From Hoeflea_A sp040932035 (GTDB taxonomy: Bacteria; Pseudomonadota; Alphaproteobacteria; Rhizobiales; Rhizobiaceae): a stretch of DNA of 64,000 nt. Below the pieces are notes generated by a model. The model was not told the DNA's origin, made no database searches, and saw nothing but the letters and a program-made list of their open reading frames with translations. Positions 1 to 9,187 of this stretch are shown piece by piece. Location: assembly GCF_040932035.1 (NCBI RefSeq), contig NZ_JBFRBB010000006.1:1-64000 (forward strand). The letters are read 5' to 3'. How positions within the stretch are numbered: position 1 is the stretch's first letter; each line of letters opens with the position of its first letter. The position numbers were made by a program, and so were the translations under genes.

Positions 1-178
1 CGCCACCGGTGCCGGTGGTGATGCATTTGGCAAACTCGGCCGCCGTCGCCGAGTGGAAGTTCGTCGCAGAATAGGCCAAAGGCATATCCCACTTCTCAGC
101 AAAGGCGGCGCTGGCACTGACTGCCAGTGACGCCGTTATCATCAGCGTGGCTGTGTGTTTTGCGATTGATGCTTTCAT
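1..178 (-). CDS. TRAP-type transporter solute-binding protein, N-terminal fragment
   Basis: Partial: the gene runs off the left edge, leaving 59 codons. The start is the ATG at 178, preceded by a good Shine-Dalgarno (GGGAGGACC, complement of 181-189). A signal peptide is clear: a Lys near the N terminus, a hydrophobic core and an AFA cleavage site, so the product is periplasmic. The mature start (EKWDMPLAYSATNFHS) resembles the first strand of DctP-type TRAP solute receptors. The gene sits downstream of, and on the same strand as, the FAD oxidoreductase, so the two may share a substrate such as an organic or amino acid. The substrate cannot be read from the fragment. Confidence 0.7.
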   Translation of the reverse strand, partial: MKASIAKHTATLMITASLAVSASAAFAEKWDMPLAYSATNFHSATAAEFAKCITTGTGG

Positions 179-211
179 TTGGTCCTCCCGGTTTGAAGCA
201 TTTGGTGGTTG

Positions 212-1462
212 TTAAAACCTGTTCGGGTCATAAGCGGAGAGGTCGAGATTCGGCCTTTCTCCATTGATGAGTCCGGCGATCAGCCGGCCTGTCTTGGGCC
301 CACCCGTCAGCCCAATATGATGGTGCCCGAAGGCAGAAAACACGCCGGTATTTTTTATCTCGCCGATGAGGGGCAGGCTGTCCGACGGTGCCGGACGGTG
401 ACCGAGCCACTCTTCTTCGCTGGCGTAGGTCAGATCGGGAAATGTCTCTTTGACCTTTTTCTTCAACAGCTTGACCGGCGCCTTGGACGGTCCGGCTTCA
501 ATTCCGCCGAACTCCACCACACCGGCACATCGAAGGCCCATATCCATGGGTGTCGCGACGAACTTTCCGGCAGCGACCATGACCGGAGCCTTCAGATTAA
601 AGGAAGGGTTCTTGAAGACGATATGATAGCCGCGTTCTGATTCCAGCGGCACTTTCAGTCCCAGTTTCCCGGCAAGTTCCTTGGACCAGACACCGGTGCT
701 GAGTACGGCCTTGTCGCATTCGAACCGCCCGTTATTCGTCAGCACGGCGCTGATTTCGCCGCCGGTCAGCTCGAAGTCGGTCACCTCGGCGGTCACCAGT
801 TTGCCGCCCATGCCCTCGAGCGTTTCGGCAAGCGCAGCGACGTAGCCGCCCGGATTGGTTACGTATCCGTGGTCGCGCATAACGGCAAGCAGCCCGACTG
901 CCGGTCCAAATGCCGGTTCCTTTTCCCTGACGGCTTCGCCTTCGATCAGTTCGGGTTCGAACCCGGCGACCTTGCGCAATTCCCAGACATAGGCGTCATC
1001 CTCGAAAGCCGCCCTGTCCGTGTAGGCGAAGCTGTAGTCCGATGTTTTCACGTAGCGGGCTGCAGGGCCGTCTTCGACAAGCGATCTGTGTTGTTCGATG
1101 CTGTCGGACACAATCGGTGTCAGCCCATCCGCGATCCGGCGCGTGTCCTTGTCCGTGGCGTGGCTGAGATAGCGCAGAAGCCATGGTGCGAGCTTGGGAA
1201 GATAGGACCAGCGCAGGAACAGCGGAAAGTTCGGGTCAAGCAGAAATTTCGGCCCCTTGAACATCAGACCCGGCGTCGTGACGGGAACGACCGAGCAGGA
1301 AGCCAAAACGCCGGCATTGCCGAAGGACGTGCCGAGACCGGGCTTGGAACGGTCGATCAGCGTAACCTCGCAGCCGGCGCGCCGCAGCCAGATTGCCGTC
1401 GATACGCCGACAATGCCGGCACCGATGACAACGATGTGTTTCTTGTCGTGCTTGTCAGGCAT
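212..1462 (-). CDS. FAD-dependent D-amino-acid dehydrogenase-like oxidoreductase (DadA/DAO family)
   Basis: 416 aa. The N terminus holds the dinucleotide-binding motif GAGIVG at residues 14-19, followed by the acidic end of beta-2 (TLID). The C terminus has the DAO-family segments GHRPAPSDSLPLIG and GHHHIGLTGGPKTGR, which bind FAD and close the active site. The family oxidises D-amino acids or N-substituted glycines, passing electrons to quinone or oxygen. It lies between a TRAP receptor gene and a divergent LysR gene, which suggests that an amino acid-like compound is imported and oxidised under LysR control. The exact substrate is unknown. Confidence 0.8.
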   Translation of the reverse strand: MPDKHDKKHIVVIGAGIVGVSTAIWLRRAGCEVTLIDRSKPGLGTSFGNAGVLASCSVVPVTTPGLMFKGPKFLLDPNFPLFLRWSYLPKLAPWLLRYLSHATDKDTRRIADGLTPIVSDSIEQHRSLVEDGPAARYVKTSDYSFAYTDRAAFEDDAYVWELRKVAGFEPELIEGEAVREKEPAFGPAVGLLAVMRDHGYVTNPGGYVAALAETLEGMGGKLVTAEVTDFELTGGEISAVLTNNGRFECDKAVLSTGVWSKELAGKLGLKVPLESERGYHIVFKNPSFNLKAPVMVAAGKFVATPMDMGLRCAGVVEFGGIEAGPSKAPVKLLKKKVKETFPDLTYASEEEWLGHRPAPSDSLPLIGEIKNTGVFSAFGHHHIGLTGGPKTGRLIAGLINGERPNLDLSAYDPNRF

Positions 1463-1559
1463 GCTGTCTCCTCATCCGGAGCACAGATTGCCAGCCTGAA
1501 ACCATCATTTCAAATACAAAGATATGTACATTCCATAACTTCAAGTGATATGCTTTGGC

Positions 1560-2465
1560 ATGTCTCTTCGCTTTCGCCAGCTGCAGGCTTTTCACGCCAT
1601 TGTCGAAACCGGCACCGTCACCGGAGCGGCCGAACAGCTCGGTATTTCTCAACCGGGCATCTCCAATCTGCTCTACCAGTTGGAGCGGCAGACTCGGCTG
1701 AAATTGTTTGAACGCTCGAAGGGCCGGCTGCTGCCGACGCCCGAGGCCGGTGTTCTGTTTCAGGAGGTGGATACGGTGGTGCGCGGGTTGGATCACGTCG
1801 CCCAGGCGGTGCTGGATCTGCAGAACACGCAGGCCGGCCAGTTGCAGGTGGCGTCCCAGCATGCGCTGTCCTTTGGTTTTATGCCGAAGCTCATTGCACG
1901 TTTCGCGCAGGAGCGGCCCGACATGTCGATATCGTTCCAGTCGCAATATTCGTCGAAGATCCAGGAATGGGTCCTGTCGGGGCTTTTCGAGATTGGCGTG
2001 TGCGAGATGCCGCTGATCTACGATGCCCTTGACCGTCACGCGGTTCATGTCGAGACGCTGCTCGCCATACCCGAGGGCAGTCCGCTTGCGCGCCACGATG
2101 TGCTGATCCCGCAATTGCTGGAAGGCGAACCGTTCATCGTCATGGGGCCGGACCATATGACCCATAGGCGCACCCGGGAAGCGTTCCACAATGCCGGTGT
2201 GCCGTGGCGCCCCCGGGTTCACACCCACCTGTTCAAGAACATTCTCAGTTTTGTGCAGGAAGGGATGGGCGTGGCGATCCTCGACCCGTTTTCGCTGCAA
2301 TTCGATTTCGGGGGCGGGGTTGTCACACGCCCGTTCAGGCCGGCGATCATGATGGATATGGCTGTTATCACATCCCGGGCCCGGCCGCTGTCGGTGCTGG
2401 GCAGACAGTTTCTGGAGCTGCTGCTGGTTGAGCTTCGGCCCTATGAGGTTTCGCCGCCCGGCTAG
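1560..2465 (+). CDS. LysR-family transcriptional regulator
   Basis: 301 aa. The N-terminal winged helix-turn-helix (about residues 3-60) carries the usual pattern FHAIVETGTVTGAAEQLGIS followed by QPGISNLLYQLE. A periplasmic-binding-like effector domain follows. A longer in-frame GTG start at 1545 exists, but the ATG at 1560 matches the family start (MSLRFRQLQAF). The gene is divergent from the FAD oxidoreductase at 1462. The 97-bp space between them contains the 8-bp palindrome ATGTACAT at 1524-1531, a possible operator. It probably controls the oxidoreductase and the TRAP genes; the inducer is unknown. Confidence 0.88.
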   Translation: MSLRFRQLQAFHAIVETGTVTGAAEQLGISQPGISNLLYQLERQTRLKLFERSKGRLLPTPEAGVLFQEVDTVVRGLDHVAQAVLDLQNTQAGQLQVASQHALSFGFMPKLIARFAQERPDMSISFQSQYSSKIQEWVLSGLFEIGVCEMPLIYDALDRHAVHVETLLAIPEGSPLARHDVLIPQLLEGEPFIVMGPDHMTHRRTREAFHNAGVPWRPRVHTHLFKNILSFVQEGMGVAILDPFSLQFDFGGGVVTRPFRPAIMMDMAVITSRARPLSVLGRQFLELLLVELRPYEVSPPG

Positions 2466-2536
2466 GCGCCGGGCAACAGTCGGCCCTTGCGCACTGCGCG
2501 CGTGAAACACATCCATATGGCCGGGTGCGTTCATCG

Positions 2537-4228
2537 TCAGCCCATCCAGCGCCGCACAGGCGCGTTTGCTTCTTCGAGCGGCTGGCAAATGACGTCGACC
2601 AGGGTCGGGCCGTCATGCTCGATGGCTTCCTTGAGCACACGTTCGAGATCATCCGGATTTTCGACACGCCAGGATTTAACGCCATAGGCCGCGGCAACCG
2701 CAGCCTGGTCGGTTCTGTTGAAGTCGACATTATAGTAGCGGGCATCGGTATCAGCGTGCTGACTTGCCTTGATCCAACCGAAGTTCGAGTTGGAAAAGAC
2801 GATATAGGTAATCGGTGCGCGCGAGCGGCAGACGGTTTCCAGTTCGCCGCAGGTAAAGCCGAAGGATCCGTCGCCCATCATCGCCACGACCTTGCTGGTC
2901 GGACGTCCATACCAGGCGCCGAGTGCAGCAGACAGTGAATAGCCCAATGCACCGTGCGCCCTGTTGGTGATGAAATAGCGGCCGGCCTTGGGCTGCTGAT
3001 AGTAGGCCGAATAGTAGGGGCAGCTTGTTCCCGGATCGGAAAGCACCGTCGCGTCCGGCGGCAGCACTTTCATCATTGCGTCGATGACACGCTCAGGGCG
3101 CATCGGCCGGTCGCCGCTTCGGGCGATATTGTCGAAGATCTCAAACTTGCGGCGCTTGATGTCGGCGACCGCTTCCGCACCGCCGAATGTCTCACCGCCC
3201 TGATTGCGCCTGTCGAGCACATTGTTGACTTCAGTAAGCGATAAAAGCAGGTCGCCGACGACACCGACCTCGGTCGGATAGTTGGCGCCGATCACCATCG
3301 GATCATTGTCGAAATGCACAATGCGTGCTCCGGGTCCGGGCGCCTCCCACCGAGAGGTGGTGGTCGAGCCAGCGCGGCAACCCATGAAGACGACAAGGTC
3401 AGCGGCTTCCATCAGTTCCCAGGTCTCGTCGGTGCCGCCATTGGAGCCGACGACGCCGAGGCAGTTGGGGTGGGTATCCGCAAGCGAGCCCTGTCCGGAA
3501 ATGGATGTCGCTACCGGTATGTCGAGCCGTGTCGCCAGCCGGTCAAGTTGATCCATCGCACCGGCGATGACCACACCGCCGCCGCAGACGATCAGCGGGT
3601 TTTTGGCTGACAGGATTGCGTCAACCGCGGCCTCTATGGAGCCCGTTTCAGGGCCTGTCCGGTAGGCAGGGTACTGCCGTTGATTGGCGTCCGCCCAGAT
3701 ATCGTCGGAATCCACCGCGTCATACTGGATGTCGTAGGGCAGGCCGAGATGCGCGGAACCGGAGCGGCCGGTGGTCATTGCGCGGAACGCCATGCGCACC
3801 ATGCGGGGAATGTGATTGGCCCGTTTGATGACCGTGTTCCACTTGGTCAGCGGGCGCATCAGCGCTTCCTGGTCAAGCTCGGTCAGCGGGTATTTGCCGT
3901 AGGAGGCAACGGAGATGTCCGTTGTTATGCCTAGGACGGCATAAGAGGATTCGCTGGCTTCGATAAGACCGGGAATGATGTAGGTGGCGCCGCCACCGGA
4001 GGGGCCTTCGCATACGCCGGCGCGGCCGGTCACCCTGGAATAGGCGTCGGCCATATAGGTGGCGGAACGCTCGTCGCGGGTCAGGACATGGTTGATGCCG
4101 TGGTTCAGCCGGTACATGGCATCGTAAAAGGGCAGGGTGGTGTCGCCGCAGAGGCCGAATATGTGCTGGACGCCGTGCGCCTCCAGCATCCGTACCATCG
4201 CTTCCGCGCCGTTCAGGGTGTTCGTCAC
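2537..4228 (-). CDS. Thiamine-diphosphate-dependent enzyme (acetolactate synthase/decarboxylase superfamily)
   Basis: 563 aa from a GTG start at 4228, chosen because AAGGA lies 9 nt upstream; a longer frame to 4282 has no such support. The Pyr domain contains the cofactor-activating Glu (about E53, in RDERSATYMADAYSR). The central domain has a Rossmann-like segment (NPLIVCGGGVVIAGAM). The C-terminal PP domain has the ThDP/Mg motif GDG at 452-454 with the closing Asn near 480-482. The family cleaves or joins 2-oxo acids. It is not close to Xsc, and I cannot assign a substrate. It is divergent from the GntR gene, which probably controls it. Confidence 0.85.
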   Translation of the reverse strand: MTNTLNGAEAMVRMLEAHGVQHIFGLCGDTTLPFYDAMYRLNHGINHVLTRDERSATYMADAYSRVTGRAGVCEGPSGGGATYIIPGLIEASESSYAVLGITTDISVASYGKYPLTELDQEALMRPLTKWNTVIKRANHIPRMVRMAFRAMTTGRSGSAHLGLPYDIQYDAVDSDDIWADANQRQYPAYRTGPETGSIEAAVDAILSAKNPLIVCGGGVVIAGAMDQLDRLATRLDIPVATSISGQGSLADTHPNCLGVVGSNGGTDETWELMEAADLVVFMGCRAGSTTTSRWEAPGPGARIVHFDNDPMVIGANYPTEVGVVGDLLLSLTEVNNVLDRRNQGGETFGGAEAVADIKRRKFEIFDNIARSGDRPMRPERVIDAMMKVLPPDATVLSDPGTSCPYYSAYYQQPKAGRYFITNRAHGALGYSLSAALGAWYGRPTSKVVAMMGDGSFGFTCGELETVCRSRAPITYIVFSNSNFGWIKASQHADTDARYYNVDFNRTDQAAVAAAYGVKSWRVENPDDLERVLKEAIEHDGPTLVDVICQPLEEANAPVRRWMG

Positions 4229-4290
4229 GCTACATTTTCCTTCAAAATATCTGCAAGCCGAGGCATTCGCGAATTCGCGCACAGTCGGTC

Positions 4291-4307
4291 ATACAGAATT
4301 GTATACA
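4291..4307. promoter_or_regulatory. Probable GntR (FadR-subfamily) operator
   Basis: Between the divergent ThDP-enzyme and GntR genes lies ATACA-GAAT-TGTAT (4291-4304), a perfect 5-bp inverted repeat, which overlaps the 8-bp palindrome TGTATACA (4300-4307). FCD-type GntR proteins often bind TNGTATACNA-like sites, and this fits. The assignment to the adjacent regulator is inference. Confidence 0.5.
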
Positions 4308-4406
4308 GCAAAAAATGCAGATGTGAAGACAAAAAAATTGCAGTCGCCGGAAAAATGTGCAATCTCGGGAAAAAGTCCTGTGAGGGGCAATGACGAGGTG
4401 CGTGTA

Positions 4407-5105
4407 ATGACCAAAGCCAGCAGCAGCGTAGACCGGGTCTATGACCGGTTGCGGCAGATGGCTGCCAACTTTGAATTCAAGCCGGATGAGCGGATCAACG
4501 AGAGCGCCCTTTCCACAAATCTGGGAGCCAGCCGGACACCGTTGCGCGAGGCGCTGAACCGTCTTGTCGCCGAAGGGTTCCTGACTTTTCAGAACGGTCG
4601 CGGTTTTTTCTGCCGCTCGCTCAGCCCGGAGCGCATCGTCGATCTCTACGAGGCGCGGCAGGCCATAGAGTGCGAAGCTTTGCGCCGCTCTGTCGCCAGG
4701 GCTGCGGATGATGAAATCAACGCGGTGGTTGACTATCTCGATGAAACCGAACCGCACTACGAGACCAGCAATTCCACAGTGGAAGTGCTTGAGATGGACG
4801 AGGATTTTCACATCCGTCTTGTGCAGCTTTCCGGGAACTCAGAACTTTTGCGCATGCTGCGCAATATCAATGACCGCATCCGATACGTCCGGCTCGTCGA
4901 TCTGAAAATGCTCCTCGCCAAGAAACAGATTGCCAAGAACAAGGGCGCTAAACTATCCGCGCACAGGATCATCCTGAACGCGCTGGTGGCGCGTGACGAG
5001 GAGGCCGCCGTGGCGGCCATGCGCAACCACATTGAACGCAGGCGTGAGGAGGCGACTGAAGCCGTCCGTATCGCCTATTCCCAGCTTTATGTTCCCGCGG
5101 AATAG
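4407..5105 (+). CDS. GntR-family (FCD domain) transcriptional regulator
   Basis: 232 aa starting at ATG 4407 with GAGG at 4395-4398; the longer open frame to 4137 runs antisense into the ThDP gene. The N terminus is a winged HTH (LSTNLGASRTPLREALNRLVAEGFL), diagnostic for GntR. The C terminus is all-helical with FCD-type metal/ligand residues (D and H in MDEDFHIRLVQLSGN, and a late H in MRNHIERRREEA). It heads an operon with the Asp/Glu racemase-like gene (28 nt downstream) and proC, and is divergent from the ThDP enzyme. Confidence 0.9.
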   Translation: MTKASSSVDRVYDRLRQMAANFEFKPDERINESALSTNLGASRTPLREALNRLVAEGFLTFQNGRGFFCRSLSPERIVDLYEARQAIECEALRRSVARAADDEINAVVDYLDETEPHYETSNSTVEVLEMDEDFHIRLVQLSGNSELLRMLRNINDRIRYVRLVDLKMLLAKKQIAKNKGAKLSAHRIILNALVARDEEAAVAAMRNHIERRREEATEAVRIAYSQLYVPAE

Positions 5106-5132
5106 TCCGCGAGCCTTCCAAGGAGAAATTGC

Positions 5133-5891
5133 ATGTCCGTCGAGTACGGTGGAAAAACGGTTTTTGGCGCCAATGTCGGCATTATGATGCTGGAAACCCG
5201 GTTTCCGCGTATCCATGGCGATATCGCCAATGCCTATACCTGGCCATTTCCGGTGCAGTACCGGATCGTGCGTGGCGCGACCCCGAACAAAGTCGTGCGC
5301 AACAACCCGCTTGAACTTGTTGATGATTTCATTGCCGCCGCGAAGGATCTTGTCGCTTCCGGTTGTGATGGCCTGACAACCAATTGCGGTTTTCTTGCGC
5401 TGATACAGGACAAGGTGTCGGAGGCCGTACCGGTGCCGGTTGCCACTTCGTCGCTCATGCAGATCCCGCTGGTCCAGCAGATGCTGCCGCGCGGCAAGCG
5501 AGTTGGTGTCATTACGATTTCCAGCACCAATTTGGCCGAAGCCCATCTGAAGGCCGCCAATGCGCCGCTCGATACGCCCATTGTCGGAACCGACAAGGGC
5601 CGCGCCTTTACCCATGGTATATTGGACGACCAGCCAAGCATCGACTTTGCCGCCTGCCGGCTCGATCTTCTCGATGCTGCCCGGGAGCTTGTCACAAATT
5701 ACGATGATATCGGCGCCATCGTGCTCGAATGCACCAACATGACACCCTATGCCAGTGACATCCGCAAAATGACGGGCCTGCCGGTCTTTTCGATCTACAG
5801 CTTCGTGCGCTGGTTCCATCAGGGGCTGGTGCCGGACCGGTTCGAACTGCGGCTGGACGATCCAACGCTGGAACTTGTTGGACAAAGGTAG
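5133..5891 (+). CDS. Aspartate/glutamate racemase-superfamily protein
   Basis: 252 aa with a strong RBS (AAGGAGA at 5119-5125). The two-Cys acid-base architecture of Asp/Glu/hydantoin racemases and maleate isomerase is visible: Cys85 in LTTNCGF and Cys200 in VLECTNM, one in each half. The family works without cofactor through Cys thiolates. It lies between GntR and proC. Racemase, isomerase or decarboxylase activity on a small dicarboxylate or amino acid is possible; the sequence alone does not decide. Confidence 0.8.
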   Translation: MSVEYGGKTVFGANVGIMMLETRFPRIHGDIANAYTWPFPVQYRIVRGATPNKVVRNNPLELVDDFIAAAKDLVASGCDGLTTNCGFLALIQDKVSEAVPVPVATSSLMQIPLVQQMLPRGKRVGVITISSTNLAEAHLKAANAPLDTPIVGTDKGRAFTHGILDDQPSIDFAACRLDLLDAARELVTNYDDIGAIVLECTNMTPYASDIRKMTGLPVFSIYSFVRWFHQGLVPDRFELRLDDPTLELVGQR

Positions 5892-5895
5892 AGCA

Positions 5896-6726
5896 ATGGC
5901 TGACCATATTATTGCCGTTAACGACGGTGGATTGCTTCTGCTTGGCTGCGGCAAGATGGGATCGGCCATGCTGCGCGGCTGGTTCGATGCCGGTGTTCGA
6001 GCGGATGCGGTGACAATAATCGATCCATACCCGTCTGACTGGCTTCTGTCGCTTGAAGCCGACGGTTTAAGCCTGAACCCGGATGAGCCGGGGCGGCCAA
6101 AAGTATGTGTGCTTGCGGTCAAGCCGCAAATGATGGGCGATGCAGCGCCCCGGATTGCGGCATTCGGCGATGGCGGGACAATGTTCGTTTCTGTGGCGGC
6201 CGGAACCACCATCGCGACGCTTGAGCGTCTCTTGAGCGGGCGCGCTCCGATCGTGCGCGCCATGCCCAATACACCGGCTGCGGTCGGGCGCGGTATTACG
6301 GCGCTCATCGGCAATGGGGTGTCCTCGGGTGCAGACCTGGACCTTTCGGAAAACCTGCTTCAGGCTGTCGGCAAGACAGTCCGGTTGCAGAGCGAAGACC
6401 AGATGGATGCCGTCACGGCGGTCTCGGGTTCGGGGCCTGCTTACGTGTTTCATCTCATCGAAGTTCTGGCTGCGGCCGGAGAGGCGGAAGGTCTTGATCC
6501 GGATCTTGCTCTATCGCTGGCGCGGGCAACCGTTGGCGGTGCCGGTCATCTGGCGGAACATGTTGACGACCATCCCGCACAATTGCGGGTCAATGTCACA
6601 TCACCGGGCGGCACGACCGCAGCCGCGCTCGACGTGCTGATGGACGATGAAACCGGCTTTCCCGCGCTTGTTCGCAAGGCAGTCACCAGGGCGGCGGCGC
6701 GGTCGCGCGAGCTTGGGGCTGAATGA
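5896..6726 (+). CDS. proC: Pyrroline-5-carboxylate reductase family protein
   Basis: 276 aa from ATG 5896, 4 nt after the racemase stop. The NAD(P)-binding motif GCGKMG is at residues 17-22. The C terminus shows the ProC signature region (VTAVSGSGPAYVFHLIEVL) and the helix that ends near TSPGGTTAAALDVL. ProC reduces P5C to proline with NADPH. Because it is co-transcribed with GntR and a racemase-like gene, a catabolic role on another cyclic imine is possible. The genome may carry a second, housekeeping proC, which would support that. Confidence 0.88.
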   Translation: MADHIIAVNDGGLLLLGCGKMGSAMLRGWFDAGVRADAVTIIDPYPSDWLLSLEADGLSLNPDEPGRPKVCVLAVKPQMMGDAAPRIAAFGDGGTMFVSVAAGTTIATLERLLSGRAPIVRAMPNTPAAVGRGITALIGNGVSSGADLDLSENLLQAVGKTVRLQSEDQMDAVTAVSGSGPAYVFHLIEVLAAAGEAEGLDPDLALSLARATVGGAGHLAEHVDDHPAQLRVNVTSPGGTTAAALDVLMDDETGFPALVRKAVTRAAARSRELGAE

Positions 6727-6733
6727 AGGCTTT

Positions 6734-7705
6734 CTAGTCCAGCGTTCCGCCCAGTTCGTCATCAATGTGTGTTTGTATGATGTCGTCGATGGAGGCATCC
6801 GCGGTGAAGCCGAGTTCAAGCGCGCGGGCGGCTTTGAAATTGCGCGGCCACCCGCTCACCAACCGGTTGATGAGTTCATCCGGCTCTTCCCGGATGAGGT
6901 CGGCCCGCTCCTGTCCGGCGACGCGCGCAAGCGCCTCGATCATCTCGCCGACGGTCACGGATATGCCCGGCATTGTCAGTGCGCGGCGCGGACCGACCGT
7001 TTCCAGATCGATTGTTGCCGCATGGATGAGAAAGCCCGCCGCGGTCTTGGGGCTTGCCATCCAGTGCCGGACATTGCGTGACACGGGAAGCACGGCCTCT
7101 TTGCCGGCAAGCGGTTCGCGCAAGATGTTGGAAAAGAAGCCGGAGGCCGCCTTGTTGGGTTTGCCGGGCCGCACGACGATGGTCGGCAGGCGGATTGCAA
7201 TGCCGTTGAAAATGCCCTTGCGGGTGTAGTCCATCAGCAGCAATTCGCTGCAGGCCTTTTGAACGCCGTAGGATGACAGCGGCGCGCTGAGGAACTCATC
7301 GCCAATGGCTTCGGGGTAGGGGGCGCCGAAGACGGCAATCGAAGAAGTGAAAACCACGCGCGGGAAATAATCCTGCCGTCGGATCGCTTCGAACAGAAAG
7401 CGCGTGCCATCAAGATTGACGCGGTATCCCTTGTCGAAATCCGTTTCGGCTTCTCCGGAAACCACGGCGGCTAAATGAAAGATGATGTCGGGCATTTCCG
7501 ACATGAGCTTTTCGCTTTCGGCCGGGTCCGACAGGTCACCTGAATGCGTGGATATTGGAAAATCTGCACCCGGCTTTTCAGGTGCAATATAATCGAACAG
7601 CGTCATGGATGTGATCTGCCTACCGCTGAGTTCACCGGCGGAACACAGGCGGTCAACGAGTTTGCGTCCGACCATTCCGGCAGCGCCGATTATCAGTATT
7701 TTCAT
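6734..7705 (-). CDS. denD: NAD-dependent epimerase/dehydratase family, D-erythronate dehydrogenase-like
   Basis: 323 aa from ATG 7705, with GGAG just upstream; a GTG four codons earlier is less likely because it would overlap the Shine-Dalgarno. This is an extended SDR: the Rossmann motif GAAGMVG is at 7-13 and the catalytic YxxxK is Tyr146-Lys150 in SSYGVQK. The C-terminal part (RPGKPNKAASGFFSNILREP and RHWMASPKTAAGF) matches what I recall of DenD, which oxidises D-erythronate at C2. The stop lies 7 bp from that of proC, converging. The DenD label is from memory of the family; the exact sugar acid is uncertain. Confidence 0.65.
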   Translation of the reverse strand: MKILIIGAAGMVGRKLVDRLCSAGELSGRQITSMTLFDYIAPEKPGADFPISTHSGDLSDPAESEKLMSEMPDIIFHLAAVVSGEAETDFDKGYRVNLDGTRFLFEAIRRQDYFPRVVFTSSIAVFGAPYPEAIGDEFLSAPLSSYGVQKACSELLLMDYTRKGIFNGIAIRLPTIVVRPGKPNKAASGFFSNILREPLAGKEAVLPVSRNVRHWMASPKTAAGFLIHAATIDLETVGPRRALTMPGISVTVGEMIEALARVAGQERADLIREEPDELINRLVSGWPRNFKAARALELGFTADASIDDIIQTHIDDELGGTLD

Positions 7706-7786
7706 CGTCTTCTCCACTCACCGATCACGCGCCGGTTGACGGGGTTGTGATTTGCGCCGTGATCATAGCGCGCATTAGGTTTCGAC

Positions 7787-8323
7787 ATGAACCGGATTTC
7801 ACGCGCAGTCATTCTCATAGCGGTATTTTTCGCACTTTTGCCACTGGCACGGGCCAGTGATGCAGATTGGCGACAATTGCGTCCGCTTGTGGAGGCGGCA
7901 TCGCCCCTTAGCAGTTCCGGGGGCATGGTGCCGCTTGAGGGCCAGCCAGTCATTGTCACCTTCTTTGCCTCCTGGTGTCCGCCCTGCACGGACGAGTTCG
8001 GTCATCTCAACACATTGGCAGCCAGCGAAGAATTCGGCGATGCGCAAATCATCGGCATCAATGTCTTCGAGGATTTCGGCGGCGTTGAAAATCCGCAGCG
8101 CATGGAGCGCTTTCTCGACAGGACGCAGCCGCAATTTCCGCTGGTTACAGGCTCGAAGGAAATCCGCGCTGCATTCGGCAATATTGACCGGATTCCGACT
8201 GTCGTCGTTTATGGAAAGTCCGGGCAGGAGGTCTGGCGTTTTGTGCATGAGCGCAATGCCACGAAGACCCACGCGACGGCCGATGACCTCATCGGTGCCT
8301 TGAAACAGGCGCAAACGCAATAA
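7787..8323 (+). CDS. TlpA/ResA-like periplasmic thioredoxin-fold protein
   Basis: 178 aa. A signal peptide or anchor (about residues 1-23, ending ARAS) precedes a thioredoxin fold with the redox motif WCPPC (Cys64, Cys67) in TFFASWCPPC and the cis-Pro loop IPTVVVYG. Such proteins reduce periplasmic disulfides, often for cytochrome c maturation or copper centre assembly. It stands alone between a convergent-side SDR gene and a long intergenic region, so the partner is unknown. Confidence 0.8.
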   Translation: MNRISRAVILIAVFFALLPLARASDADWRQLRPLVEAASPLSSSGGMVPLEGQPVIVTFFASWCPPCTDEFGHLNTLAASEEFGDAQIIGINVFEDFGGVENPQRMERFLDRTQPQFPLVTGSKEIRAAFGNIDRIPTVVVYGKSGQEVWRFVHERNATKTHATADDLIGALKQAQTQ

Positions 8324-8653
8324 ATTTCCAAAATTCATGAATCCGGATTTGGGCCGGCGTGTTTTTCGGTCGCGCTATGCGATGTCCGGCTATCTTGGGG
8401 TTTCGCTTTGCCCTTGCGCCGGTTCGCATCCCTTTGGATTCCGGTGAGCTTTTCAGTGTCCCGCGGCAGAGCATGCGGCCTGCAGGACATGTCCGCGTTT
8501 CGTCCGCATAATTGCGAAATTCGTATTTAAATATATCCACACTGTTGAATAGTGACTGTTTTAGTATCAGTATTGGCAATATCGTAAAAAATTGCGTTGA
8601 TTTCTGCGAAAGTCGGAATACCATTCAGCGCGCCATGGCAGCGGAGGACAGTC
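8324..8653. other. 330-bp intergenic region before the Lrp/Rieske operon
   Basis: No convincing coding frame. The first half is GC-rich and featureless. The second half (about 8510-8600) is AT-rich and probably holds the promoter of the downstream operon, but I could not settle on a clear -35/-10 pair. Confidence 0.5.
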
Positions 8654-9187
8654 ATGAATGTAGCGGCAACGCAAAGGGACGCGGAACGTAAAGGCCAGCC
8701 CAACGGCATCAAATCGCCGGAAAATGACCTCAACCGTTCAATTGTCTCAATGCTGGAAAAGGACGGCCGCATGCCGTTTTCCGAAATTGCCGATGCACTC
8801 GGTGTTTCGGAAGGCACGATCCGCAACAGGGTCAATGCCATGAAGGACGCCGGTATGCTGCAGATCGTTGCGATCACCGATCCGGTTGCCGCACGCTACC
8901 AGGCCGATGCGATCCTCGGATTGCGCATTTCTCCGGGACAGACGGCAAAAGCGGTCGCCGATCGTCTCGGCGCCGATCAGCGTGTTGTCTATGTGCTGTG
9001 GGTTGCCGGCCGCTATGACCTGATGGTGGAAATCGTCAGCGACGACCGCGAGAGCTTTCTGGAGTTTCTCGAAACACAGATCCACGGCGCGACGGATATT
9101 GCCGAAGCAGAAGTTCTGCTCGGCCTCAAGAACTTCAAGAACCAGTTCCTTTTAAAACGTGATTGGGAGGGCCCTCATGACGAATGA
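8654..9187 (+). CDS. Lrp/AsnC-family transcriptional regulator
   Basis: 177 aa starting at ATG 8654 with GGAGG at 8643-8647. An N-terminal extension of about 25 residues precedes the Lrp helix-turn-helix (MPFSEIADALGVSEGTIRNRVNAMKDAG). A RAM effector domain follows (VYVLWVAGRYDLMVEIV). It is the first gene of the Rieske operon and its stop overlaps the start of the oxygenase by 11 nt, so it is likely the local regulator, responding to an amino acid or amine. The ligand is not predictable. Confidence 0.88.
   Translation: MNVAATQRDAERKGQPNGIKSPENDLNRSIVSMLEKDGRMPFSEIADALGVSEGTIRNRVNAMKDAGMLQIVAITDPVAARYQADAILGLRISPGQTAKAVADRLGADQRVVYVLWVAGRYDLMVEIVSDDRESFLEFLETQIHGATDIAEAEVLLGLKNFKNQFLLKRDWEGPHDE

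Noticed and set aside
2537..4228. Sulfoacetaldehyde acetyltransferase (Xsc) or acetolactate synthase as the ThDP enzyme
   Set aside because: Length and motif context differ from Xsc, no pta or taurine genes are near, and no regulatory subunit gene follows as for IlvB.
4953..6314. 453-aa open frame on the minus strand
   Set aside because: Covers GntR, racemase and proC in antisense, all of which have clear family motifs.
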